A stretch of 64,000 nt of DNA from assembly GCA_017437905.1 (NCBI GenBank), contig JAFRWY010000046.1:1-64000 (forward strand), in the 5' to 3' direction. Both the position numbers and the translations under genes were made by a program. The notes under the pieces were generated by a model. It was not told the origin of the DNA and did no database searches. It worked only from the letters and a program-made list of their open reading frames with translations. Position 1 is the first letter of the stretch. Each line of letters opens with the position of its first letter. Source of the DNA: Eubacterium sp. Its GTDB lineage: Bacteria > Bacillota > Clostridia > Lachnospirales > Lachnospiraceae. Positions 25,813 to 33,504 of the stretch are shown here, piece after piece.

Positions 25813-28218
25813 TTGAAGAAAAAGGCTACGAAACGGTATATGGAGAATAATAACGAGAACAATAACAATAACGGAAAGGGGCCGAAACGGCCCGGGGTCT
25901 CGGCCACGATCGTGATCCTGATCATCTCCGTGATCCTTACACTGATCTTCTGGCAGCAGTTCAATAAGTTCAAGTCGTCAGGAGAGCAGGAGGTTTCCTA
26001 TGACAAATTCGTCACGATGATCAAGGACAAGCAGGTCGAATCCGTGGAGATTTACAGCGCGAAGATCTACTTTAAGCCGAAGGAGACATCGGACGGGAAG
26101 AAGGATGTAACGTATTACGTTGTACGGACCGATGACCTGAAACTGGTAGACCGGCTGGCGGATTCGGGGGTCAAGTTCAGCCAGATCGATGAAGGCGGAA
26201 GTGCGATCCTCCGGACGGTTCTGTCCTACGCCATTATGATCGGTGCATTTTATATCCTGATGATGCTGATCATGCGCGGTGCCTCCAAGGGAGGCGGGAT
26301 CATGGGCGTGGGTAAGTCCAACGCCAAGGTCTATGACATGCAGAAGGATACGGGTGTAACCTTCAACGATGTTGCAGGTGAGGAGGAAGCGAAGGAGTCC
26401 CTGGCGGAAGTCGTGGATTTCCTGCATGAACCGGAGAAATATCTGGCCATCGGTGCGAAGCTTCCCAAGGGCGCGCTGCTCGTCGGGCCTCCGGGAACCG
26501 GTAAGACACTGCTTGCCAAGGCAGTTGCGGGAGAGGCGAAGGTCCCCTTCTTCTCTATCTCAGGTTCGGAGTTCGTGGAAATGTACGTGGGCGTCGGTGC
26601 ATCCCGTGTCAGGGATCTCTTCCGTCAGGCGAATCAGAAGGCCCCCTGTATCATTTTCATTGATGAGATCGATGCCATCGGCCGGAGCCGTGACACCCGT
26701 CACATGGGCGGTGATTCCGAGCGTGAGCAGACCCTGAACCAGCTGCTCTCCGAGATGGACGGATTTGATACCTCCAAGGGTATCGTAATTCTTGCGGCCA
26801 CCAACCGGCCGGAGGTGCTGGATAAGGCGCTTCTTCGTCCGGGACGGTTTGACCGGCGTGTCGTAGTGGAACGTCCGGATCTGAAGGGACGTGAAGACAT
26901 CCTGAAGGTGCATGCAAAGAATGTAAAGCAGGATGAAACCGTGGATCTGCACGAGCTGGCGCTTACCACCAGTGGTGCGGTGGGTGCGGATTTGGCAAAT
27001 ATCATCAATGAGGCAGCTCTTCTGGCTGTCCGGAAGGGAAGACAGTTTGTCTCCCAGAAGGACCTGATCGAGTCTGTCGAGGTGGTATTCGCCGGTAAGG
27101 AGAAGAAGAACAAGATCCTCTCGGATGAAGAGAAACGGCTGGTTGCTTACCATGAGACCGGTCATGCTCTGATGACGGTGCTCCAGAAGAACACCGTTCC
27201 GGTACAGAAGATCACCATCGTTCCGCGTACAAACGGTGCGCTGGGCTACGTATGGCAGGTGCCGGATGAAGAGAAATCCCTGGAGACCCAGGCAGAGCTT
27301 GAGGCGGATATCGTGATCGCTTGTGCGGGACGTGCTGCCGAAGCACTGAAGTTCCCGTCGGTTACCACCGGTGCGGCTTCGGATATCCAGCAGGCGACCG
27401 AGAAGGCAAGAAAGATGGTCACCATGTACGGTATGTCCGAGAAGTTCGGCATGGTACAGCTGGAGGGAATTACGGGAGAATATCTGGATCGCCGGGCTGT
27501 ACAGCAGTGCTCGGATGAGACGGAGACCAAGGTGGATAATGAGGTACGCGGTATCATCAAGCGTGCCTATGCAAGAGCCTTTAAGGCACTGAAGAAAAAT
27601 GAAGCGATCCTGGATGCCATCGCTGCATTTCTGTATGAGCATGAGACCATCACCGGTAAGGAATTCGTGGAGATTTACGAGAAGGTTTCCGGCCGGAAGG
27701 TGGATCTCGGGAAACGGCTCCTCAGCGATTCTCTCCTGAAGTCCGATAAGGATAAGGAGAAACAGAAGACGCCGGATGCGGAAGTAAAGGCGAAGGCAAA
27801 GGAAAAGGAGAAGAAGCGCCAGGAGGGCTACTACGGTGCATTCCATAGTCCGTATGCGGCAGCCCCCACCACCGCGGATCTGGAAGAAGCGGAAGAAGAG
27901 GATGTACCGCAGGAACAGGAAGAGGATGTGACCGAAGCGGAGATGCCCGAAAAGGAGATCCTTCCCGAGCCGGAGGATGATACGCCGAAGCCCTGGGAGA
28001 CCTTTGCCAGAGAGCAGGAGGTAAGGGCACAGGCACCGGACCTGCAGGAAGAAATCTCCGGGGACGAGCCGGAAGAAGAGCCGGAAGATGCGGACATGGG
28101 TATGTCCAAAGAACTGGATGATTTCGAAGGTGCGGAAGATGTCATGGAGGAGGAACCGGAAGAAGAGTCGGAAGATGAACCGGAAGAGGAATCCGCGGAT
28201 GACGATGATAAGGAATAA
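25813..28218 (+). CDS. ftsH: ATP-dependent zinc metalloprotease FtsH with acidic C-terminal extension
   Basis: Membrane AAA+ protease for quality control and regulated proteolysis. Two N-terminal helices (about residues 37-55 and 136-155) flank the extracytoplasmic domain. Walker A GPPGTGKT is at 225-232, Walker [12 protein letters not shown] follows, and the zinc site is HETGH at 447-451. TTG 25813 opens the frame; ATG 25840 ([11 protein letters not shown]) is an equally plausible start, and neither has a strong ribosome binding site. After the protease domain there is a Lys-rich linker and about 130 residues of Glu/Asp/Pro-rich tail, giving 801 residues instead of the usual 600-650. Confidence 0.96.
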   Translation: MKKKATKRYMENNNENNNNNGKGPKRPGVSATIVILIISVILTLIFWQQFNKFKSSGEQEVSYDKFVTMIKDKQVESVEIYSAKIYFKPKETSDGKKDVTYYVVRTDDLKLVDRLADSGVKFSQIDEGGSAILRTVLSYAIMIGAFYILMMLIMRGASKGGGIMGVGKSNAKVYDMQKDTGVTFNDVAGEEEAKESLAEVVDFLHEPEKYLAIGAKLPKGALLVGPPGTGKTLLAKAVAGEAKVPFFSISGSEFVEMYVGVGASRVRDLFRQANQKAPCIIFIDEIDAIGRSRDTRHMGGDSEREQTLNQLLSEMDGFDTSKGIVILAATNRPEVLDKALLRPGRFDRRVVVERPDLKGREDILKVHAKNVKQDETVDLHELALTTSGAVGADLANIINEAALLAVRKGRQFVSQKDLIESVEVVFAGKEKKNKILSDEEKRLVAYHETGHALMTVLQKNTVPVQKITIVPRTNGALGYVWQVPDEEKSLETQAELEADIVIACAGRAAEALKFPSVTTGAASDIQQATEKARKMVTMYGMSEKFGMVQLEGITGEYLDRRAVQQCSDETETKVDNEVRGIIKRAYARAFKALKKNEAILDAIAAFLYEHETITGKEFVEIYEKVSGRKVDLGKRLLSDSLLKSDKDKEKQKTPDAEVKAKAKEKEKKRQEGYYGAFHSPYAAAPTTADLEEAEEEDVPQEQEEDVTEAEMPEKEILPEPEDDTPKPWETFAREQEVRAQAPDLQEEISGDEPEEEPEDADMGMSKELDDFEGAEDVMEEEPEEESEDEPEEESADDDDKE

Positions 28219-28248
28219 CGTGTAAGGAATTCACATAAGAAAAGAAGC

Positions 28249-28295
28249 AGGCCGGACCATACACCATGAAAATGATGTACGGTCCGGCCTTTTTC
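28249..28295. terminator. bidirectional terminator between ftsH and the YfbR-like gene
   Basis: AGGCCGGACC (28249-28258) pairs with GGTCCGGCCT (28281-28290), followed by TTTTT and preceded by an A-rich run. The next 55 nt contain degenerate TTTCCGGTAAAG-like words. Confidence 0.85.
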
Positions 28296-28361
28296 ATTTC
28301 CGGAAAAGTCGTTTCCGGTAAAGTTATTTTCGGAAAAGGGAAGATCTATCGGAAAGTGATA

Positions 28362-28955
28362 TTATGTTAACTCGTCCAGGGTTTTTCCGTAAGAGGGAAG
28401 GAAGTCCCGCAGGAAATCCCGGACCTCGGGAAGCTCCTCTGCCATGTACTTTAAGGACCTCTCGGTGCTTTCCTTTGCGGATCGGAACTCCTGGTTACCG
28501 GACCGCTCCTCCTCGATACATTTGATCAGGGCGGAGAGCTTGTCGGCGGCCTTCACCAGCCGGTGAAGCAGGGCATCCTCCCCGGATTTGTCGGGATGGA
28601 AGATATCCTGGTAGGCCGGACGCAGATCCTCCGGCAACTGGGACAGAAGCCGCTCGTTGGCGATGGACTCCACATCCTTATAGGCATTCCGGATATTTGC
28701 ATTGAAGTATTTGACCGGTGTGGGCATGTCGCCGGTGATGATCTCCGATGCGTCATGATAGAGACCGATCAGGGCGGCCTTCTCTGCATCCACTGCGCGG
28801 TTGTAGCGTACATTTCCGATCACGGCAAGTGCGTGGGCGATCATGGCCACCTCCAGGGAATGTTCGGAGATATTCTCCGGACGGGAGGAACGCATCAGCG
28901 CCCAGCGCTCAATGTATTTCATACGGGATAATGTGGCAAAAAAATGTGATTCCAT
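28362..28955 (-). CDS. YfbR-like HD-domain 5'-nucleotidase
   Basis: A 197-residue HD hydrolase. The metal ligands are visible as ENISEHSLEVA, LYHDASEIITGDMPTPVKY and a later KAADKLSALIKC. The family dephosphorylates 5'-deoxynucleoside monophosphates. AAAGGAG precedes the ATG on the minus strand. It is a single gene convergent with ftsH and divergent from the Ldh-family gene. Confidence 0.93.
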   Translation of the reverse strand: MESHFFATLSRMKYIERWALMRSSRPENISEHSLEVAMIAHALAVIGNVRYNRAVDAEKAALIGLYHDASEIITGDMPTPVKYFNANIRNAYKDVESIANERLLSQLPEDLRPAYQDIFHPDKSGEDALLHRLVKAADKLSALIKCIEEERSGNQEFRSAKESTERSLKYMAEELPEVRDFLRDFLPSYGKTLDELT

Positions 28956-29120
28956 GATGTAAATAACTCCTTTGTTCTGATAGGTTTATTGTATGGTTCC
29001 GGAGTGGGATAGTCAAGAAAGAGTTGTAGGAAAATCCCTCCGGAAGCGGTGCGAAACGGTAGAAAACACGTAGGGGAGTATGGTATAATACAGACAGTAT
29101 TTCATGGAGGAGGGCAGCTT

Positions 29121-30233
29121 ATGCAGGAAACAAGACCATTTGTACCATGGGATCTGATGAACCGTTTTATGATCGATGCCTTCAAGGGATATGGGGTGCC
29201 CGGGGAGGATGCGAAGATCTGTGCGGACGTGCTTCTGGAGTCCGACCGGCGGGGGATCGAGAGCCATGGATGTAACCGGTTTAAACCGATCTATATCGAC
29301 AGGATCAAGAAGGGAACACTACTTCCCGAAACCAGGATGGAGATCCTGAAGGAGACGCCGACCACCCTGGTCATGGACGCTCATGACGGCATGGGCATGG
29401 TGGCCAGCTTCCATATGATGCAGCGCCTCGTGGATAAGGCAAAAGAGTACGGAATGGCCGGCGGTGCGATCCGGAATTCCACTCATTACGGGATCGCGGG
29501 TTACTGGACCACCATGGCCAGTAAGGAAGGCCTTGTGGGGATCACGGGCACAAATGCCCGGCCGTCCATCGCCCCCACCTTCGGGGTGGAGAATATGCTG
29601 GGTACGAATCCGCTGACCTTTTCGCTTCCGACGGATGAGGAATTCCCCTTCTGTCTGGACTGTGCAACCTCCATCATCCAGAGAGGACGGGTGGAGTATT
29701 ATGCAAGAGAAGGAAAACCTACACCCGAAGGAACGGTCATCTCCGAGAACGGTGAGGCACTGACAGACAGCGCCCGGATCCTGAAGGATCTGGTAGCCGG
29801 AACGGCAGCCTTCACACCTCTCGGCGGCATCGGGGAAGAACTGGCGGGCTACAAGGGCTATGGCTATGCAACGGTGGTGGAGATCCTCTCCGCAGCGCTT
29901 TCCGGCGGGCAGTTTATGAAGGCCCTTTCCGGTGTGGATGAGAACGGCAAGCCGAAGATGTACGGCCTCGGACATTTCTTCTTCGTGGTGGATCCGGAAG
30001 CCTTTGTGGGTCGGGAAGAATTTAAGAAGACCGCGGGTGAGATCTGCCGGGCACTCCGGGCTTCGAAGAAGGCGCCGGGGGAGATCCGTATTTATACGGC
30101 CGGCGAGAAGGAATATGATGTATGGCAGTTCCGGAAGGATAAGGGAGTGCCGGTGGGTGAAGGGGTGCAGAAGGACCTGACCGCCATCCGGGATGAACTG
30201 GGGCTGGACTATCATTTTCCGTTTGAGGATTGA
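29121..30233 (+). CDS. Ldh-family (malate/L-lactate/ureidoglycolate) dehydrogenase
   Basis: NAD(P)-dependent 2-hydroxyacid dehydrogenase of the AllD/YbiC/MdH fold, 370 residues. Motifs include the early ESHGCNRF (catalytic His), RNSTHYGIAGYW and TGTNARPSIAP. The substrate cannot be fixed between malate, L-lactate, sulfolactate and ureidoglycolate. ATG 29121 is preceded by GGAGGAGGG; the frame is open from 29049. It is followed by a LUD protein, which might hint at lactate-type metabolism. Confidence 0.9.
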   Translation: MQETRPFVPWDLMNRFMIDAFKGYGVPGEDAKICADVLLESDRRGIESHGCNRFKPIYIDRIKKGTLLPETRMEILKETPTTLVMDAHDGMGMVASFHMMQRLVDKAKEYGMAGGAIRNSTHYGIAGYWTTMASKEGLVGITGTNARPSIAPTFGVENMLGTNPLTFSLPTDEEFPFCLDCATSIIQRGRVEYYAREGKPTPEGTVISENGEALTDSARILKDLVAGTAAFTPLGGIGEELAGYKGYGYATVVEILSAALSGGQFMKALSGVDENGKPKMYGLGHFFFVVDPEAFVGREEFKKTAGEICRALRASKKAPGEIRIYTAGEKEYDVWQFRKDKGVPVGEGVQKDLTAIRDELGLDYHFPFED

Positions 30234-30301
30234 ATATGCGAATGGCAGCTTGCGTGTCATTCCGAACGAAGTGAAGAATCCAAAAAAGACAGGGAGAGAC
30301 A

Positions 30302-30940
30302 ATGAACGAGAATATCAAAAAACGCTACGAGCTTTTGGCAACCAAGGTTCTGAAGGGGCTGGAGTCCCGGAACATGACCGGTTATTATGCGGCTACAAAG
30401 GAGGAGGCGCTTGCAAAGGCGCTGGAGATCATCCCGAAGGGAGCCAGTATCACCATGGGAGGCGCAATGAGCGCCCATGAAATCGGGCTTGTGAAAGCCC
30501 TGATGGAGGGAGATTACAACTTTATCGACCGCGATAAGGCAACGACTCCGGAAGAGAAACGTGCAGCCATGCTGGCTGCTTATGATGCGGATTTTTTCCT
30601 GTCCAGCGCAAATGCCATGACGGAGGACGGCATCATCGTCAACATCGACGGCAATTCCAACCGGGTGTCCGCCATCGCCCAGGGTCCGAAGCAGGTGCTC
30701 TTTATCGTGGGCATCAACAAGATCTGCGATGATCTGGACAGTGCCATGAAGCGCGCAAGAAATGTGGCGGCGCCCATCAATGCACAGCGGTTCGGCCTTT
30801 CCACGCCATGTGCAAAGACCGGAGCCTGCATGGACTGCAAGTCGCCGGATACCATCTGCTGCCAGTTCCTGATCACACGTTTCTCACGTCATAAGGACCG
30901 GATCCATGTGATCGTGGTAAATGATAATCTCGGTTTTTGA
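30302..30940 (+). CDS. LUD-domain (LutC/DUF162-like) protein
   Basis: A 212-residue stand-alone LUD domain with ASITMGGAMSAHEIGL, ADFFLSSANAMTEDG and VDS-like IVGINKICDDLDSAM. A Cys cluster (TPCAKTGACMDC) near residue 166 is typical of the Clostridia version. LUD proteins take part in lactate utilisation, but many stand-alone ones are uncharacterised. AGGGAGAG precedes the ATG. The preceding spacer carries a half copy of the dispersed repeat. Confidence 0.88.
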   Translation: MNENIKKRYELLATKVLKGLESRNMTGYYAATKEEALAKALEIIPKGASITMGGAMSAHEIGLVKALMEGDYNFIDRDKATTPEEKRAAMLAAYDADFFLSSANAMTEDGIIVNIDGNSNRVSAIAQGPKQVLFIVGINKICDDLDSAMKRARNVAAPINAQRFGLSTPCAKTGACMDCKSPDTICCQFLITRFSRHKDRIHVIVVNDNLGF

Positions 30941-31070
30941 TCCTGCCGGTCATGTATGCCGTTGAAACCGGCAGAACATCTCCGGATGACCGTATCACAG
31001 GATCGCCTGTTTTCCAAGGGGATGACAGGTTCCGGGCGGATGCTCTCGAAATGATTGGAGGAGCTTGAAT

Positions 31071-31767
31071 ATGGCGAAAAGCGTGATTCTGGTTCCCGCA
31101 GATTTCCGGGTGGAATCCGTACAGAAATATGCGGAGCTGAACAAAACCTACGAGGACTCCGGCCTTGCGGTCTCCGAATTCTACGGATCCCTGAATCCGT
31201 CGCCCTTCGGGGTTACGAAGAATCCGAAGAATCTGAAAAAGGTTGATCCTGAAGGCCTGGAGGCCTATCATGCGGAGCTGAAAAGATACGGATTTGAATT
31301 CAATTATATACTGAAACCCCAGGGAGATCCTCCGGCTGCAGGCCATCCGACCCGAGGAGATCGGGATCTTCGAAGAGGCCGGGATCACCGCATTTAAGAT
31401 CGCAGGCCGGGAACTGAAGGATCCGGATTTCCTGAAAACGGCGGAAGGGTATATGCGCCGTTCCTTTGAGGGGAATCTGATGGATCTTCTGGCGGTTTAT
31501 TCCGATAATTTCTTCCGGGAGATCTATTCGATCGATAACAGGGCACTGGACGGAAGACTGCTGGAAATGAAGGCTGCCGGAGCAAGGTGCAGGGATCACT
31601 GCAACTGCGAAGGCTGTGATATCTGCGGGAAGTACCTTTCCGCCGTTACGGTGAATGAGGAGCAGCTCGGCAGATACCGGGAGATCTTCCGGAAGTCGTA
31701 TGATCGTTATACGGAACAGGTGAAAGCATTAGGTGTGGGGAACGAAGAGTATGGAGCAAATGGATAA
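31071..31767 (+). pseudogene. U32 peptidase-like gene with large internal deletion
   Basis: The N-terminal piece from ATG 31071 (after TTGGAGGAGC) reads like the start of U32-type proteins, with YGSLNPSPFGVTKNPKN. It then breaks near 31310-31330 after FNYILKP. The C-terminal piece continues in another frame (IRPEEIGIFEEAGITAFK, IAGRELKDP, EGNLMDLLAVYS, a Cys-rich CRDHCNCEGCDICG) and stops at 31767. The whole middle, where the family normally carries its core Cys motifs, is absent. The frame change and missing core argue for a broken gene. Confidence 0.75.
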
Positions 31768-32284
31768 GCTCTTTTTGGCGGCGGACCGGAATATCAATTG
31801 TAATACCGCTTATCCTGTTTTTAAAAAAGAGTTTCTGACGTATGAATCGGACTGTGATGTTTTGGAAGGGGTTACGGAGCTTAGTTACTATATCCATATC
31901 CCCTTCTGCAGTCATTTATGCCGGTTTTGCGAGTACACACGCTTTCCTGCGGGAAATAAACCCCAGGAGGACCGGTACATGGAACTGCTGGAGGCCCAGA
32001 TCCGGGATTTTCAGAAGAAGCACGTGATCCGTAAGGTGTACGGGCTGGATATCGGCGGAGGCACACCTTCCGCACTGGATGATGAAAATTTCGAAAGGGT
32101 TCTGAAACTGGCCGGCATTTTACTGGAGGGAGATGCTGCGGACGGCATCGTACCGCCCATAAAGGCTGACGGTTTTGAGAAGAGCATCGAGATCAGCTTT
32201 ATAACGATCAATCCAGAGAAGATCCGGCTGATCGGGCAATACGGATTTAAGAGAGTCTCTGCCGGGATCCAGTCCACTCCCTGA
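31751..32284 (+). pseudogene. radical SAM gene, 3' part deleted
   Basis: Starts at ATG 31751, overlapping the U32 remnant as in an intact operon. It shows YIHIPFCSHLCRFCEYTR (the CxxxCxxC cluster of HemW-like radical SAM enzymes), LDIGGGTPSALDDE, and then RVSAGIQS. There it stops abruptly after about 178 residues, where relatives continue for 200 or more. The DNA switches directly into the middle of an aminotransferase-like gene, so this is a deletion fusion in which the first gene lost its 3' part. Confidence 0.8.
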
Positions 32285-33162
32285 TCCTTGCCGGATTTGA
32301 GGTGCGTATTGCGGATGTGGAACCGGGCGGGTTTAATATATCCCCGGATGCTTTGCGGGAAATGGAGAAAGAAGGGACGTTTCCGACCCTCGTTGCGGCA
32401 ACCCATTTCCTGGGATTCCCGTTTCAGCTGCAGGAGATCGCGGAAATGGTCCACTGCCACGGAGGCTATCTTCTTCAGGACGGCTGCGAAACCCTGGGGA
32501 TGGAGGTTGGCGGGACGCCGGCATTTAAGTATGGAGATATCTTCACCTGGTCCTTTTATCATCCGCATCATATGTCTTCCTATGGCGGAGGCGGCGTTAT
32601 TACCCTGGATCAGGAGGACTATCTGCTGGTTGACAGTATTGCTCACTGGGGGCGTTCCTGCAAATGCCACGTGGATCCGGGGCTTTGTCAGGTGCCGGAG
32701 GGTCCTGCACACCAGTTCACCTATGAGCGGCTGGGCGTCAATGTGGAAATGTCGGAGCTGAAAGCCTGCTTCGGCAGATGGCAGCTTAGGGACTGGGATT
32801 CCATGGAAGCAAAAAGGCAAAGGAACTACCGCATCCTGTATGAAGCGTTAAAGGACGTGAAGCATCTGAAGGTGTGGGAGGAGCCGAAGATCCATTCTTC
32901 CGCTTTCGTATTTCCGGTCCGGTTGCTGGACGGGAAAACCATCTATGATGCTTACAGGATCCTTTTGGCGGAGGGGATTGAGATCCGGACGCTGATGGGT
33001 GGTGTTTCCAATGAGCAAAAGGCCTTCTCCGAAGTGCTGGGGAGCGAACTGCAGAAGAATGCCCACGAAGTGGCCCTGACTACATTCTTCGTCGGGATCC
33101 ACCAGACCCTGCCGGAGGAGGATGTAAGAGCGGTTGCCGAAAAACTGAAGGCACTTTTATAA
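32278..33162 (+). pseudogene. RfbH/ColD-like PLP enzyme, 5' part deleted
   Basis: The frame that begins SLILAGFEVRIADVE and runs 290 residues matches the DegT/DnrJ/EryC1 fold from beyond its first 100-130 residues. The first usable start is GTG 32302. The PLP region reads WSFYHPHHMSSYGGGG: His replaces the usual Schiff-base Lys, as in the dehydratases RfbH (CDP-sugar 3-dehydrase) and ColD. The C-terminus is complete. The intact ancestor probably made a deoxysugar for a surface polysaccharide. The missing N-terminus makes activity unlikely. Confidence 0.75.
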
Positions 33163-33198
33163 TGTGTGAATCTGCCGGAGGAATATACTGCCGGTTTA

Positions 33199-33227
33199 GT
33201 GACAAGTTCATCCGGATATGGTATTAT
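33199..33227 (+). promoter_or_regulatory. promoter of the permuted tRNA-like RNA
   Basis: GTGACA (33199-33204), 17 nt, TATTAT (33222-33227). Expected start near 33234, six nucleotides before the leader stem of the RNA. Confidence 0.65.
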
Positions 33228-33233
33228 ATAACA

Positions 33234-33405
33234 TAGCCTGACAGCTAGGTTCATTTACTTCTTTTGATCTCATGGCGAAGGTTGCGGGTTCGAATCCCGT
33301 CAGCTGCCTGCAGCTGTAGCTCAAAGGTTAGAGCGTCGCCCCAAATAATGGACCGATATCGTCGGGTTTTTGATAGCTAGTCGGATTTACTTCTTTCTTG
33401 GTTGA
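33234..33405 (+). ncRNA. Y RNA-like transcript with circularly permuted tRNA module
   Basis: The 3' half of a tRNA comes first: anticodon-stem strand GGCGA 33274-33278, variable AGGTT, T arm GCGGG-TTCGAAT-CCCGT 33284-33300, acceptor strand CAGCTGC 33301-33307. After two nucleotides the 5' half follows: acceptor GCAGCTG 33310-33316, D arm GCTC-8 nt-GAGC 33319-33334, anticodon-stem strand TCGCC 33336-33340. The acceptor, D and anticodon stems pair perfectly by Watson-Crick rules; the T stem has one G-U. Leader GACAGCTA (33240-33247) can pair with trailer TAGCTAGTC (33374-33382) with one bulged A. Ends on the anticodon side plus a bulged closing stem is the architecture of bacterial Y RNAs (YrlA), which mimic tRNA. 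The 3' end is uncertain. Confidence 0.65.
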
Positions 33406-33433
33406 AAAATAATCCGGCAATACCATCAGTTTA

Positions 33434-33466
33434 CAACATTCAGCATCTTCGGATGCTGAATTGTTG
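33434..33466 (+). promoter_or_regulatory. UUCG hairpin in the leader of the TerD-domain gene
   Basis: CAACATTCAGCATC pairs with GATGCTGAATTGTTG (one bulged T) around TTCG. No T run follows, so it is a stable leader hairpin or processing end rather than a clear terminator. Confidence 0.5.
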
Positions 33467-33504
33467 TCTGGACAGAAATGATAATGAGAGGCAGGTGAAG
33501 AGGT

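Noticed and set aside
31453..31767. Independent small gene
   Set aside because: It is the C-terminal piece of a U32-like protein with no start signal of its own.
33274..33340. Ordinary tRNA gene
   Set aside because: The T arm and 3' acceptor strand precede the 5' acceptor strand and D arm, so a normal cloverleaf cannot be read in order. Two broken tandem tRNAs remain a formal alternative.
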